A stretch of DNA of 64,000 nt from Marivirga harenae (GTDB lineage: Bacteria > Bacteroidota > Bacteroidia > Cytophagales > Cyclobacteriaceae), in NCBI RefSeq assembly GCF_030534335.1, contig NZ_CP130565.1, positions 4,175,501 to 4,239,500 on the forward strand, given 5' to 3'. A program made the position numbers and the translations under genes. Under the pieces are notes generated by a model that saw nothing but the letters and a program-made list of their open reading frames with translations, did no database searches and was not told where the DNA came from. Within the stretch, counting starts at the first letter, position 1, and each line of letters opens with the position of its first letter. Below, piece after piece: positions 29,508 to 38,965 of this stretch.

Positions 29508-30848
29508 CTAAAAAACCAACAATCCTCCAATAAAAATCAAACTACCTAAAATCAAAGCAAATAGACTGTAAGGCAGGATATCTTTAGCTTTCAGTTGTGT
29601 TATCCCCAATAGAGGCAAGGCCCAAAATGGCTGCAGCATATTGGTAATCTGGTCGCCATAAGACAGTGCCATTACTATTTTGGGAATGGGAATGTTTAAA
29701 GCTTGTGCTGCTTCTACCACAATTGGACCTTGCACAGCCCATTGTCCGCCACCAGAAGGGACGAAAAAATTCACTAAGCCAGCACTGAAAAAAGTTAAAA
29801 TTGGAAATGATGTAGCTGTAGATATAGAAACAAAAAAATCGGATATTAAAATCACCAAGCCGGAATATTTCATGATTCCCATTATTCCAGAGTAAAGAGG
29901 AAACTGAATTACGATTCCACTCACTCCTTGAATACCAGAATTCACAGCTGACATAAATTTTGCTAGGCTGCCATGAAGTAAAATCCCAAAAGTAAGGAAT
30001 AGAAAATTGACAAAATTCAAATCCATAAATGCCTGATTGGATTGCAATTTGTCTACTGCAAATAATAGAGCACTTATGAGCATCACTCCACCTAAAGCAT
30101 AAGCTATCCAAGCCTTGTTTTCACTGTCATTTGATTGGCTCTCTTTAACTTTTTCTTCTGTATAAGTTAGTATTGATTGATAATCAGAGTTTGACTTAAA
30201 ATATTTCCCTAATAGGTAGAACAAAGCTGGCACGGCAATCAAAATCACAAAACTTATGATAATATTCATAGTAGAAAACAGCGTTTCGGAAATACTGATG
30301 ACCCCTATTTTATCTACTAAAAAATGCTTTGCTTCTGCTACTTTCAAGGGTGCAGAAGCTGACAATCCACCATGCCAAACCATCATTCCTGAATAACCCG
30401 CAGCACCTAATATTCCATAGTTGAAGGATTTATTTTGCGCTGTGAAATTCTCGCCAATTCTTCTACTCAATATGGCACCAAAAACCAGGCATAGCCCCCA
30501 GTTTAGAAAACTCATGATAATGGTGAAAAAACTAATTAAAAATCCTGCCTGTGCAGTGTTTTTGGGAATAGAAGCAATTTTGTGAATAATTCTGGAAAAG
30601 AAAGGTGTCAGGGCAAGCGTATGGCCTAAAAGTAGAATGAGTACCATTTGCATGGTAAAAGCCAATAACTCCCAAAATCCTGTTTGCCAATAACCTAAAA
30701 TGCTTTGCGATTGCTCCAGTACATTCCCCTCTTGAGCTGTAAATAACAAAGCAAGAAAAAATGTAATTCCGCTTAATAGAATTGCTATCACAAAGGGTGA
30801 AGGAAGAAATCGTTCTACTAGCTTAATATAGGATGTGGAAAAAGACAT
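29508..30848 (-). CDS. Short-chain fatty acid transporter (AtoE family)
   Basis: A 446-residue inner-membrane permease of the AtoE/TIGR00366 family with about 12-13 hydrophobic segments. Signature segments are the N-terminal VERFLPSPFVIAILLS (11-26), LSFLNWGLCLVFGA-type SFLNWG (about 113-118), MVWHGGLSASAPLKVA (about 155-170) and the C-terminal FFVPSGGGQWAVQGPIVVEAA (about 363-383). It probably imports butyrate or acetoacetate-like acids. No CoA-transferase or thiolase gene is adjacent. The neighbouring acyl-CoA reductase lies 60 nt upstream in the same direction and could be cotranscribed. Confidence 0.88.
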   Translation of the reverse strand: MSFSTSYIKLVERFLPSPFVIAILLSGITFFLALLFTAQEGNVLEQSQSILGYWQTGFWELLAFTMQMVLILLLGHTLALTPFFSRIIHKIASIPKNTAQAGFLISFFTIIMSFLNWGLCLVFGAILSRRIGENFTAQNKSFNYGILGAAGYSGMMVWHGGLSASAPLKVAEAKHFLVDKIGVISISETLFSTMNIIISFVILIAVPALFYLLGKYFKSNSDYQSILTYTEEKVKESQSNDSENKAWIAYALGGVMLISALLFAVDKLQSNQAFMDLNFVNFLFLTFGILLHGSLAKFMSAVNSGIQGVSGIVIQFPLYSGIMGIMKYSGLVILISDFFVSISTATSFPILTFFSAGLVNFFVPSGGGQWAVQGPIVVEAAQALNIPIPKIVMALSYGDQITNMLQPFWALPLLGITQLKAKDILPYSLFALILGSLIFIGGLLVF

Positions 30849-30908
30849 TTAGCAGTTTTCTTGAAAATTACACGCCTAGATCTAATTGTCCAAAAATGTA
30901 GCCTTGAA

Positions 30909-31913
30909 TTAATTTAAATCTGAAAGAAATTCTAAAGTATCCACTCCATCCGCATAGTCCCATAGCTCTGGCTGTTGTGCTTTTCCTGGTTCTATTTCAG
31001 CGCCCTGTTGTACTACGCATTGGATTTGCTCTTTTTGTTTTGAGAGCTTTTCTTCTAATTCCTTATCGCTCTTGTAAAATTCATAAAACAGTACTGATAT
31101 GGGAGAAACTAAAGCTTCGTCCTCTTTCATCAGGAAAAAACCTGAGTCTAAATGGGGCTCGTCATTTACTAAATAGATTGATTTATTGTAATCATAATTA
31201 TTTACCCATTTATGATGATCTGCCACCCATTTAAAGCCTTCTAAAGCCTTGATGAATGGAGAAAAATCAAATCCTTCGGGTACTAGTAGCTTACTTACAT
31301 TTCGACATCCCAGACCATAATATTGAAAAATATCTTTACCCAAAGCTTGAATTTCTTCTTCAGAGTCCTTTCCTGTTAAAACGGCTACTGAGCTTCTGTT
31401 TTTGCGGATTATATTAGGGTATTTACCAAAATATTGCTCAAAATATCTCGCAGAATTATTACTACCTGTTGCTATCACGGCATCAAAACCACCAATAGTC
31501 TCTTGAGTCAGTTCAATCTTATTTTCAAATTCTGGATTGATAGCCACTAACTTTTCAACAATTTCTTTCAATAGATATGGATCCTGAGAACTTAATTTGG
31601 CAATAACACTATGTCCTGAAATCAATACGGATAAGAAATCGTGAAAACCAACAAGTGGAATATTTCCCGCCATGATAACGGCTATCTTTTTAGAACTTTC
31701 TTCAGCTAAATCATATTTTTCTATCCATTGCTCTAGTTTTTCAGTCTCTAACATCCTACCTAAAGCCTTAACTGCATGCACTACATTTTCACGAGTAAAC
31801 CAGTTATTATGGGCTGTTGCTCGGAAATACCATTCATCCAATTCGGATTCACTCATATTTCGTAATTGTTCTCCTAAAGTCTTAAAGGCTTCTAATCTCA
31901 CTGATAAATTCAT
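30909..31913 (-). CDS. Acyl-CoA reductase, LuxC family
   Basis: A 334-residue aldehyde-dehydrogenase-fold reductase (LuxC/acyl-CoA reductase family). The catalytic cysteine is Cys203 in YYGLGCRNV. The cofactor-binding fold contains VIMAGNIPLVGFHD (79-92) and VIATGSNNSARYF (146-158). Such enzymes reduce acyl-CoA or acyl-enzyme to aldehyde, and many Bacteroidota carry one near lipid genes. There is no luxD/luxE-like partner here. The upstream OsmC gene is divergent. The natural acyl substrate is unknown; a role in wax, alkane or flexirubin-like lipid metabolism would be speculation. Confidence 0.85.
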   Translation of the reverse strand: MNLSVRLEAFKTLGEQLRNMSESELDEWYFRATAHNNWFTRENVVHAVKALGRMLETEKLEQWIEKYDLAEESSKKIAVIMAGNIPLVGFHDFLSVLISGHSVIAKLSSQDPYLLKEIVEKLVAINPEFENKIELTQETIGGFDAVIATGSNNSARYFEQYFGKYPNIIRKNRSSVAVLTGKDSEEEIQALGKDIFQYYGLGCRNVSKLLVPEGFDFSPFIKALEGFKWVADHHKWVNNYDYNKSIYLVNDEPHLDSGFFLMKEDEALVSPISVLFYEFYKSDKELEEKLSKQKEQIQCVVQQGAEIEPGKAQQPELWDYADGVDTLEFLSDLN

Positions 31914-31941
31914 GGATACTAAAGATTTGAATATTGAAATG

Positions 31942-31949
31942 CAAAATTA
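31942..31949 (-). promoter_or_regulatory. -7 promoter box of the acyl-CoA reductase gene
   Basis: TAATTTTG on the minus strand matches TAnnTTTG and lies 28 nt upstream of the start codon. A -33 TTG at normal distance is not evident. Confidence 0.4.
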
Positions 31950-32100
31950 CAGGTTTTGAGTTAGAATTGAAACATTATGTTGAAAGTAGGAAGTCAGATG
32001 TTTTCTAAATTCAAGATGCTATCAAGTGAAAGAATCTACAATGTAACCTATAAGTGTAAGGGAGGTTAAATCATATGAACTAAAACGTAAAAATACAACT

Positions 32101-32544
32101 ATGGCAATTAAAAGAAAAGTAACAGCAAATTGGAAAGGTACTGCAACAGATGGAAAAGGACATTTAAGCAGTTCCAATAAGTTTTTTGACAATACGCCTT
32201 ATTCCTTTAAAGGTAGATTTGAAAATGAAGATGGAACTTTAGGAACAAACCCTGAAGAATTGATAGCAGCTGCGCATTCGGGCTGTTATGCTATGGCATT
32301 AAGTGTGGCTATTTCACAAGCAGGTCATACACCTGATGAAATTGACGCTCAGGCAGAAGTGGTTTTAGATAAAGAAGGAGAGGGCTTTGCCATTAAAGAG
32401 ATTAAATTGACCGTAAAAGGTAAAGTTAGTGGTTTGTCCGAAAAAGAATTTTTAGAAATGGCAGAAGGCGCTAAAGAAGGATGCCCTATTTCAAAAGCAT
32501 TAAGTGCTGTGCCTATTTCATTGAATGCAAGCTTTGAATCATAA
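32101..32544 (+). CDS. OsmC-type organic hydroperoxide reductase
   Basis: A 147-residue OsmC-family peroxidase. The reactive cysteines are Cys62 (HSGCYAMALS) and Cys128 (EGCPISKAL), the classical OsmC arrangement, closer to E. coli OsmC than the second family member at 5.3 kb. It reduces organic hydroperoxides in the cytoplasm using thiols. An AAGGGAGG stretch occurs about 40 nt upstream, not at ribosome-binding distance. It is monocistronic with its own terminator, converging on the KdsC-like gene. Confidence 0.92.
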   Translation: MAIKRKVTANWKGTATDGKGHLSSSNKFFDNTPYSFKGRFENEDGTLGTNPEELIAAAHSGCYAMALSVAISQAGHTPDEIDAQAEVVLDKEGEGFAIKEIKLTVKGKVSGLSEKEFLEMAEGAKEGCPISKALSAVPISLNASFES

Positions 32545-32549
32545 TTCAA

Positions 32550-32574
32550 AAGGCATGGCTTAAGGTCATGCCTT
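32550..32574 (+). terminator. osmC intrinsic terminator
   Basis: AAGGCATG (32550-32557) pairs with CATGCCTT (32567-32574), with a 9-nt loop followed by a T-rich tract. It lies between the OsmC gene and the convergent KdsC-like gene. Confidence 0.8.
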
Positions 32575-32582
32575 CTTTTTTA

Positions 32583-33254
32583 TTACCCGACTGGTTCATC
32601 TAATAAATAGAAGTCAATAAATTCTCTTACACAACCTTTTCCGCCCTTGGTATCTAGAACTAAATCCACGGTTTCTTTCACTCTTAAAACTGCATCAGCA
32701 GGACAAGCAGAAAAACCTACTGCTTTCATGACCGCTAAGTCGTTGATGTCATCGCCTATAATGGCGACTTCAGATAGTTTAATGTCTAGTTTTTCGCACC
32801 AATCTAAAAGGATATCAATTTTAGGCTCGCTTCCTACATAAAGGTTTTTGATATTCAGCATTTCAGCACGGACTTTCACCATCTTGATTTTATGAGCGGA
32901 AGAAATAATACCCGTTTGAATGCCAAACTTCTCCAGGGCTTTTATAGCCATTCCATCTTTGGCATTGTATTTTTTGAACTGATCGCCATTTTCAGTAAAG
33001 AACATTCCCGCATCAGTCATAACACCGTCCACATCCAAAATCAAAAGTTTAATGTCCTCAATTTTAGATTTATCAACAAACATTGGTCTACAGAGCATAT
33101 TAGCATAATCTAATTCACTTTCAGCACAAAAAAGTTTAAAATCACCTAGAGAAAGTTGATCCAATCTTTGAATGTTAAAACCATCTAAAAAATCAGCCAT
33201 TGACTTTTTTTCTCTGGCTAGATACGCTTCAATATTTCTTTTCAGTAAATCCAT
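32583..33254 (-). CDS. KdsC-like HAD phosphatase with N-terminal extension
   Basis: A HAD-superfamily phosphatase of 223 residues. The catalytic motif LDVDGVMTD holds Asp74 and Asp76, and GIISS (motif II) and the IGDDINDL motif IV are present. The catalytic part resembles 3-deoxy-D-manno-octulosonate-8-phosphate phosphatase (KdsC) of lipopolysaccharide synthesis. The family is usually about 165-190 residues; the extra about 65 N-terminal residues form a helical, charged domain I cannot identify. Related YrbI-type enzymes act on other sugar-acid phosphates. It is monocistronic and 78 nt from the AroE-like gene. Confidence 0.82.
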   Translation of the reverse strand: MDLLKRNIEAYLAREKKSMADFLDGFNIQRLDQLSLGDFKLFCAESELDYANMLCRPMFVDKSKIEDIKLLILDVDGVMTDAGMFFTENGDQFKKYNAKDGMAIKALEKFGIQTGIISSAHKIKMVKVRAEMLNIKNLYVGSEPKIDILLDWCEKLDIKLSEVAIIGDDINDLAVMKAVGFSACPADAVLRVKETVDLVLDTKGGKGCVREFIDFYLLDEPVG

Positions 33255-33332
33255 TGGTGTTATTTATTCAAGTCCGTAAAAGTACTAATTCTTATTGGGT
33301 TTCTATTTTAGATGTTAAATAGAATGAAAATG

Positions 33333-34166
33333 TTAGTCCGTAAGATTCCAGTTCTCTATTATTACTTCTGCTGATATATCTCCAATAAAGAGTTGATACT
33401 GTCGAACCAATTGTGCTTTATACATGGCACTGCCGGGAATGAATTCAATATTATTTTCTTCACAATAGCTCTTTAAGAAATTGGGTTTGTTATCCTTTTC
33501 GGGCATATTGTGACAGAAAAGCATTTTACAATTGTTTAGCAATTCGGAAAAGCCTTTTGCGTCTAAGAAATTAGGCTGTGATGAGATAGGAGTCGCATCT
33601 ACTATCAGATCATAAGGTGCTGATATTTCATCATCTTTAATTCCTAAGTCCTCTTTCTTAGCATTCACTTTTTCAGGACTTCTTCCCGTCAACACTACCC
33701 TCAAGCCCAAGTCTTTCAAGATGTGGTAAGCTACTCCCGATACTCCGCCATTTCCATATATCGCTGCTGTTTTAATGGAATGCGCAGTTGATTTTAAAGC
33801 ATTTTCTAAAGCCGTTTTCAATCCGATCGCATCCGTATTGAATCCATGCAGTTTGCCATTTTCATTCACTACGGTGTTAACGGCTAAGGTTTTTTTCGCA
33901 ATTGGCTCTACTTCATCCAAAAAGGGAATAATCTTGGATTTAAGTCCGTCTTTACCAGTGACTGCGCCACCTCTTGAGATCGGTGAACGCAAGAGGTCAG
34001 CATAGTCTTTTGCTGCGATTTCGTGAGGAAAAGTGAAATACAGCAGATTAAGTTCTAATTTCTGAAGTGCTGAATTATGTCTTTCAATAGAGCTGGCACT
34101 TCCTGATGTAGAGAAAATGAATTTTGAATGGGGCGTTAATGATACTTTAAATCTTTGTTCTGACAT
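33333..34166 (-). CDS. Shikimate-dehydrogenase-like (AroE-like) protein
   Basis: A 277-residue protein of the AroE fold. The N-terminal substrate domain keeps an S-x-S-like loop (STSGSASS, 19-26), AVNT (95-98) and NTD (110-112). The nucleotide-binding part has YGNGGVSGVA near 134-143, and the C-terminal AMYKAQLVRQYQLFIG replaces the usual Q-helix. The core VTxPxK motif that carries the catalytic lysine is changed to VTGKDGLK (69-76), so lysine is displaced by two positions. It may therefore use a substrate other than dehydroshikimate. It sits 10 nt downstream of an ATP-grasp ligase, an unusual context for aroE. It could still be the only AroE of the genome; that needs a genome search. Confidence 0.75.
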   Translation of the reverse strand: MSEQRFKVSLTPHSKFIFSTSGSASSIERHNSALQKLELNLLYFTFPHEIAAKDYADLLRSPISRGGAVTGKDGLKSKIIPFLDEVEPIAKKTLAVNTVVNENGKLHGFNTDAIGLKTALENALKSTAHSIKTAAIYGNGGVSGVAYHILKDLGLRVVLTGRSPEKVNAKKEDLGIKDDEISAPYDLIVDATPISSQPNFLDAKGFSELLNNCKMLFCHNMPEKDNKPNFLKSYCEENNIEFIPGSAMYKAQLVRQYQLFIGDISAEVIIENWNLTD

Positions 34167-34176
34167 GCTGTTTTAC

Positions 34177-34998
34177 TTAAAAAGTGATTTCCTTCATTGC
34201 TGATACAAATTTGTTTATGAATCCACTTTTTGTTTTTTCACTTAACAGATCTAAAGATAAGAATGGATTTAAATCTTCTAATTCTACCAATAATAGGCGT
34301 CCATCTCTCACTTTGCAGGCATCTACCCTTTGAATTCCTCTTTCCATATTATTCCAATCGATGAAACTCTGAGCAAATTCTAAATCCCCATTTGAAGGCT
34401 CATAGACTTTTAATTCCCATCTTTTACTTTTATCTGGTGCGTATAAGGCATATTGAAATTCATTATTGATGAAATAAAAGGAAACCTCATATTCAAAATT
34501 AATAAACGGCTGGATAAGCTTACTATTCAAATCGGCTTTACTTAATTCCTCTTGAGTCACTTTTTCCATACCAATAGAATCTGCTCCATTTTTAAGCTTG
34601 ATGATATACTGTGGAGATGGTGGAAGTGAATTCAAATCAGCGATCTTGTCAACGGTAGGAATAACTGGGAAATTTATTGAAAATAAATCAAGCAAATATT
34701 GCTTCCCTTTCATATCAGCTTTTCCATCAAATGAATTGAAAGTTGGAATTCCTTTTTGCTTTACTGCTTCTACAAATTCATTGAAATAGTCTTGATAGTA
34801 GGCCACTGGTCCTGTATTTCTGAACACGATAAAATCAGCTTTAGCCAAAAAGGCTAATGCCTGCTGCGGATTGCCAATTAAGATATTGAAATGTGCTTGC
34901 AGTTGAGAAGTGATGTATAGATCTTCTTCATAGTAATTTCTGCCTTTGGCTGGGTAGTAAAGGTCTGAGAGATATAATAAGGTCGATTTTTTGGACAT
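34177..34998 (-). CDS. ATP-grasp ligase of unknown substrate
   Basis: A 273-residue ATP-grasp-fold protein, by pattern related to RimK and other peptide/amino-acid ligases. The central sequence YIIKLKNGADSIG (about 135-147) is the nucleotide-binding lysine strand, KLIQPFI is the adenine-contact hinge, and LVELEDLNPFLSL near 240-252 is the metal-binding strand (Glu and Asn). The N-terminal about 90 residues form the pre-ATP-grasp domain. It is the first gene of a two-gene unit with the AroE-like dehydrogenase. Together they could make or modify a small carboxylate, but no substrate can be assigned from sequence. Confidence 0.75.
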   Translation of the reverse strand: MSKKSTLLYLSDLYYPAKGRNYYEEDLYITSQLQAHFNILIGNPQQALAFLAKADFIVFRNTGPVAYYQDYFNEFVEAVKQKGIPTFNSFDGKADMKGKQYLLDLFSINFPVIPTVDKIADLNSLPPSPQYIIKLKNGADSIGMEKVTQEELSKADLNSKLIQPFINFEYEVSFYFINNEFQYALYAPDKSKRWELKVYEPSNGDLEFAQSFIDWNNMERGIQRVDACKVRDGRLLLVELEDLNPFLSLDLLSEKTKSGFINKFVSAMKEITF

Positions 34999-35062
34999 CT
35001 TGTTTGAACTTCACATTACTACTTTAAACTAACTTTAAATTTATTAAAAAATCGGATCATAA

Positions 35063-37534
35063 TTAAAAAGAGGAAGTAAGAATAAAACCATGCTGCAAAA
35101 AGCGTTCATTTTCATACCCAAAATAATAATTAAGTCGAATTGGTAAAAAGGAAGATGTTAATCCAACACCTAGCTCAAGCAATCTGGGACTCTCTGCTGT
35201 TTGTAAATAATTAGCCATGAAATAAGACTTAAGTCCAATTTTCTTCAAGAGTGGTACACGTCCCAAAATAGCACCATCAAAATCATGCTCGAAATTGGCT
35301 CCTACAAAATACTCTGAGGTACTATGTTGATAATAGTCAAGTAATTGGAATGCTAAGCCAAATTGCCGTTGATTTTGAGAAATGAAAATTTGGTTACCCA
35401 TAAAATGGAAAAAGTCGATAGGAGTCAAATTACTTCCTGTTAAATACTGTCCGTAACTGACGCTGATTTTGCTAAAACCTACAGAATTCAAACTCCATCC
35501 ATCTGACACATTTCCCCAGAATCTGCTATACTCGGTATCCAGCACTCCTACATCAAAACCAATTGTGAAAACTGGATATTTAGACGACAGAGGGAGTTTC
35601 CTGCCATTTACTAAATCAAATTTCCTTTTTGGTTGATAAGAGAGCAAAAGACTACTTTTTAATAAATCATTTTGTTCAAAGGAGCGATATTGTCCTTGAA
35701 TGAGCGCTTGGTTTGGACTGAATTCCCTAGCTTCTTCCTCTTCATCATACCAATTGAAATCAGAATTATTTTCTAAAGGATGCCTTTTATTAAATGAAGT
35801 TCCAAGTGTTATATCTAATCCATTTACAATCTCCCTTCTCCATTCTAAGGAAATAAAATCATTCCTGTAAAGCTTTTGGAAATTTTGCTTTTCAAATACA
35901 GTATATAACATGTTCAAATAATCGGTTATCAAAGGCCTTCCTGATATTTGATTTATATAGTTTCCGCCTTCCAATTCAATAAAACTGATATTTGCAGGAT
36001 TCAATTCATATGAAAAAGCCCCCTTGGCATAGAAATCATGACTTGCAAAACCATAGCGTAATGATGCAGAAGCTGAATATTTATGTTCATTCTTAAACTG
36101 ATCTTGGAAAGTTAAGCTAGGCTTTATTACACCACCCTCCACAGTATTAAAAGTAAAAATACCTACATCCAATCCTAGTTTTTCGCTGAGATTCCATTCA
36201 CCTTCTGCCATGGCCTTTCTATAGAATTGCAAGGGATTTGGTTTCTTTTCTTTTGCGATGAGGCTTTGGTATAAGCTGTCATTATCACTTTTTTCAAGTT
36301 CAAAAGAATTTCCTTTGGTAGCCCTGTCCATTTGGTAGGCTCGTTGCTCTTCCTCTGTCAATTCAACTTGCCTCGTAGATTCCCACCATGAGGCAGGCTT
36401 TGAGTAGTCAGATTTATCAATTAGCTTATTAAGTTGCTCCGATTGCTCAGGCTTTGTAGCGCTAAAATCGTAATCATATGCTACATTATGATAGTATACT
36501 TCCAGATTACTTCCAGTCTTCTCCAAAAACAAATTAGATGAAAATGGTAGGAAAGTCCCAGTTTCATCATTTTTAATTGTTTGAGTTCTGATTTCTATAT
36601 CCCCAGCCATACTCTTTAAAAAGATGTGAGACTGGTAAATTCTCCAACTGCCATCAATAATATAAATTTCTCCAGTAAACGTATTCCTATCGTTTCCTTT
36701 AGGAATTAGCTTGATTTTATGAGTAGTAAAACCAGCCTCTTCAAAGGATCCCAGAAAATCGTAATCATAAAAGCTAAATGCATCAGTAGCAATTGGAGAT
36801 GCAATTCTTATTTGTGCCATTTGAGACCCTACCGAGAATGGTCTGTTTTGATACAAATCTATAAATACAGGATTATTTTCGCTCGCACTCAAATCATCTC
36901 CCAGAACCAAGGATGCTTTTAATTCCTGTAATTTCTTATCTTGTTCATATTGATAAACCCTATTGACAGATTCAGACAGATAGAATATCCCATTTTTAGG
37001 TGTAAGCATCGTTCCAAAAAAGTTAATCATATTATCTGAATTAGTCTCGGCCTTGCCAAAAAGCTTAGTATAAATACTATAACTTATGTTTTTATTTTCG
37101 CTTAAGTACTTCTCTCGACTTTTTTGGGCATTTCGTATGATTTCATAAGCCGGATTTTCTGCTTTTGCACTTACCTCCACAGCATTTAAAAACACCTTCT
37201 CAACACTTAAGACTGGATTAATTTCAATTTTATCATTGGCATTTAGAGAAATATCACGCACTTCACTTTTATAACCAATGAATTGAAAACTGATTTTATA
37301 ATCGCCTGGCTTTAGTTTTAGGGAATATTCACCATCATAATTGGTGGAAGTGCCAATTGCTTGACCTAATATCACCACATTAGTGTAAGGCATTGGTTCA
37401 TCATTTTCTGATTTTACAATCCCGTATATTTCGCCATTTTGAGCCAATGTTGACTGATTGCAAAAAGTCAATAGTAGTAGAGTAAGTACTAAAAAGGTGG
37501 TTTTAAATTGAAATTGAGAAGAATTGTTTCTCAT
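35063..37534 (-). CDS. DUF5686 outer-membrane protein with carboxypeptidase-like domain
   Basis: An 823-residue exported protein. A signal peptide (about 1-32) is followed by a carboxypeptidase-D regulatory-like beta-sandwich (about 33-110; GEIYGIVKS, GTSTNYDGEYSLKL). A long DUF5686 region then ends in an outer-membrane barrel-like part. The last strands terminate with an aromatic residue (TSSF), as in barrel proteins. Such proteins are common in Bacteroidota, and function is unknown. ATG 37534 gives a proper signal peptide; an ATG 12 codons upstream would lengthen the n-region and is less likely. It is monocistronic. Confidence 0.85.
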   Translation of the reverse strand: MRNNSSQFQFKTTFLVLTLLLLTFCNQSTLAQNGEIYGIVKSENDEPMPYTNVVILGQAIGTSTNYDGEYSLKLKPGDYKISFQFIGYKSEVRDISLNANDKIEINPVLSVEKVFLNAVEVSAKAENPAYEIIRNAQKSREKYLSENKNISYSIYTKLFGKAETNSDNMINFFGTMLTPKNGIFYLSESVNRVYQYEQDKKLQELKASLVLGDDLSASENNPVFIDLYQNRPFSVGSQMAQIRIASPIATDAFSFYDYDFLGSFEEAGFTTHKIKLIPKGNDRNTFTGEIYIIDGSWRIYQSHIFLKSMAGDIEIRTQTIKNDETGTFLPFSSNLFLEKTGSNLEVYYHNVAYDYDFSATKPEQSEQLNKLIDKSDYSKPASWWESTRQVELTEEEQRAYQMDRATKGNSFELEKSDNDSLYQSLIAKEKKPNPLQFYRKAMAEGEWNLSEKLGLDVGIFTFNTVEGGVIKPSLTFQDQFKNEHKYSASASLRYGFASHDFYAKGAFSYELNPANISFIELEGGNYINQISGRPLITDYLNMLYTVFEKQNFQKLYRNDFISLEWRREIVNGLDITLGTSFNKRHPLENNSDFNWYDEEEEAREFSPNQALIQGQYRSFEQNDLLKSSLLLSYQPKRKFDLVNGRKLPLSSKYPVFTIGFDVGVLDTEYSRFWGNVSDGWSLNSVGFSKISVSYGQYLTGSNLTPIDFFHFMGNQIFISQNQRQFGLAFQLLDYYQHSTSEYFVGANFEHDFDGAILGRVPLLKKIGLKSYFMANYLQTAESPRLLELGVGLTSSFLPIRLNYYFGYENERFLQHGFILTSSF

Positions 37535-37654
37535 GACGGTTTGGTTCCAACCAATGAAAAATTTAATCATTTCGATAGTTTATTAAAATTGAAGCCATCA
37601 TGATGGCCAGATCTCGGTTCTTGATGCAATAATACTCTGAAAACGGCATAAAAA

Positions 37655-37686
37655 AAACCATCTTCAATTTTGTTTGAAGATGGTTT
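37655..37686 (-). terminator. Terminator of the ECF operon
   Basis: A 13-bp perfect stem (37655-37667 with 37674-37686) with a 6-nt loop is followed on the minus strand by seven T residues. It ends the sigma/anti-sigma/secreted-protein unit. Confidence 0.9.
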
Positions 37687-37708
37687 CACTTGGGGTTTAT
37701 AGTAGGGC

Positions 37709-38965
37709 TTACTGCATATCGCCCTTCGTTAGTTTGATTTCTTTTTTTGCTTGATTCTCATTGATCTTTCCAGATTTTAGATCTTTTAATGTTTTAGATT
37801 TTAATTGCAGTTCAAGGGTTTCTGGAATTCCGCAGCCTTCACATTGGGTAACGCTGACTTTAAAAATTAACTGCTCGCCTTCTGGCAGACTATTGACGTT
37901 TTGTGCATACTCAACAATGTTGTTTCTAAGATCCTCTTCAAATTTCGGGTATAGATCTTTGATCAGCTCATCTCTTTCCTCTTGGGAAAGATTTTTCTGT
38001 TCTTGAGTGGGTACATTCCAACCATCTGAACCAGATTTAGTAGAAGAAACCATATCCATATAAAAAATCACGCCTAAGCCTTCGATTTGTTCTGCAGGCA
38101 TTCCACCGTTGATATAGTAAGTCTCTGACAAATCGCGAGCATATAGTCTTTTGATGATAGTTTGGAATAAAGTCAAATCTTTAGCCAAAGGTTTTTCTTC
38201 CTTCACTGTGTTTACAATAATTCGGCTTTTAGCTTCCTTCCTGTCAATTTTTCCAGCCTGAAAAGCTCTAATGTCCTTTACGTTGGCCTCTACAGAAAGT
38301 CTGTTCGATTTCAATTTTTCTACTCGTCCTGCATCTCTGTAAAATCTTACATCATGTCCTTTTTCCATCACCAAAATTTTGTCAGAATCTTTTAATTGAC
38401 TGATAAGATGACCGTAATCTAACAGAAAATCAACAATATTTTCTCTGTTTTCCACTGCCTTTTCTTCTCTCATGCTATCCATTTGGTGGATTTTGACTTG
38501 AGCTCTTTCCATAGCAACAGCTGCTCTTTTTTCCAATTCCGCTTGTCTTACTGCCAATTCCTTTCTTCTTTCGGCTCTTTCTTTTTCAAGTTCTGCCCGA
38601 ACCTCAGCCTCCATTTCTTCTTCATCTTCCATATCAATTTGTATGTCTTCTATTACTTCAAAACTTTTAGCAATAGCATTTGAAATATCAGGCATTGGAG
38701 GCATTGGCGGCATATCAGATGTAAAACCGAAACCGAAAACATTGCTTTTTGGTAGAGATAAAATCACACCATATCCTTCGATGTATTGGGTTTGCTTATC
38801 TCGGCTGTCATTGCTCCAATGGATAGATCTATTTTCATTAACCAAACTGTTTAAAACGGTTTGGGCTACTTTTAAGTCTTTGTCCATTTTTCGGCTATCA
38901 ATTTCTTGCGCTAAAGTTGTGGCTACAAAAAGGCATAATGCTACTATTAAACTATATTTTTTCAT
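37709..38965 (-). CDS. Secreted protein with tandem duplicated domain
   Basis: A 418-residue exported protein with a signal peptide (about 1-19). It contains two similar units. Unit 1 (about 32-251) has AQTVLNSL, IEGYGVIL, a charged coiled coil (116-172) and a tail with FQAGKIDRKEAKSRI. Unit 2 (about 265-414) has FQTIIKRL, IEGLGVIF and LKSGKINENQAKKEI. The coiled coil occurs only in the first unit. A CEGC motif (375-378) is the only cysteine pair. The fold is not recognised. As third gene after an ECF sigma factor and an anti-sigma-like protein, it probably is an envelope component or sensor of that system. Confidence 0.75.
   Translation of the reverse strand: MKKYSLIVALCLFVATTLAQEIDSRKMDKDLKVAQTVLNSLVNENRSIHWSNDSRDKQTQYIEGYGVILSLPKSNVFGFGFTSDMPPMPPMPDISNAIAKSFEVIEDIQIDMEDEEEMEAEVRAELEKERAERRKELAVRQAELEKRAAVAMERAQVKIHQMDSMREEKAVENRENIVDFLLDYGHLISQLKDSDKILVMEKGHDVRFYRDAGRVEKLKSNRLSVEANVKDIRAFQAGKIDRKEAKSRIIVNTVKEEKPLAKDLTLFQTIIKRLYARDLSETYYINGGMPAEQIEGLGVIFYMDMVSSTKSGSDGWNVPTQEQKNLSQEERDELIKDLYPKFEEDLRNNIVEYAQNVNSLPEGEQLIFKVSVTQCEGCGIPETLELQLKSKTLKDLKSGKINENQAKKEIKLTKGDMQ

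Noticed and set aside
29584-30111. 175-codon open frame inside the fatty acid transporter gene, same strand, other frame
   Set aside because: It lies wholly within a confidently assigned membrane permease. The Ser/Cys/Trp-rich translation is typical of frame-shifted membrane-protein DNA.
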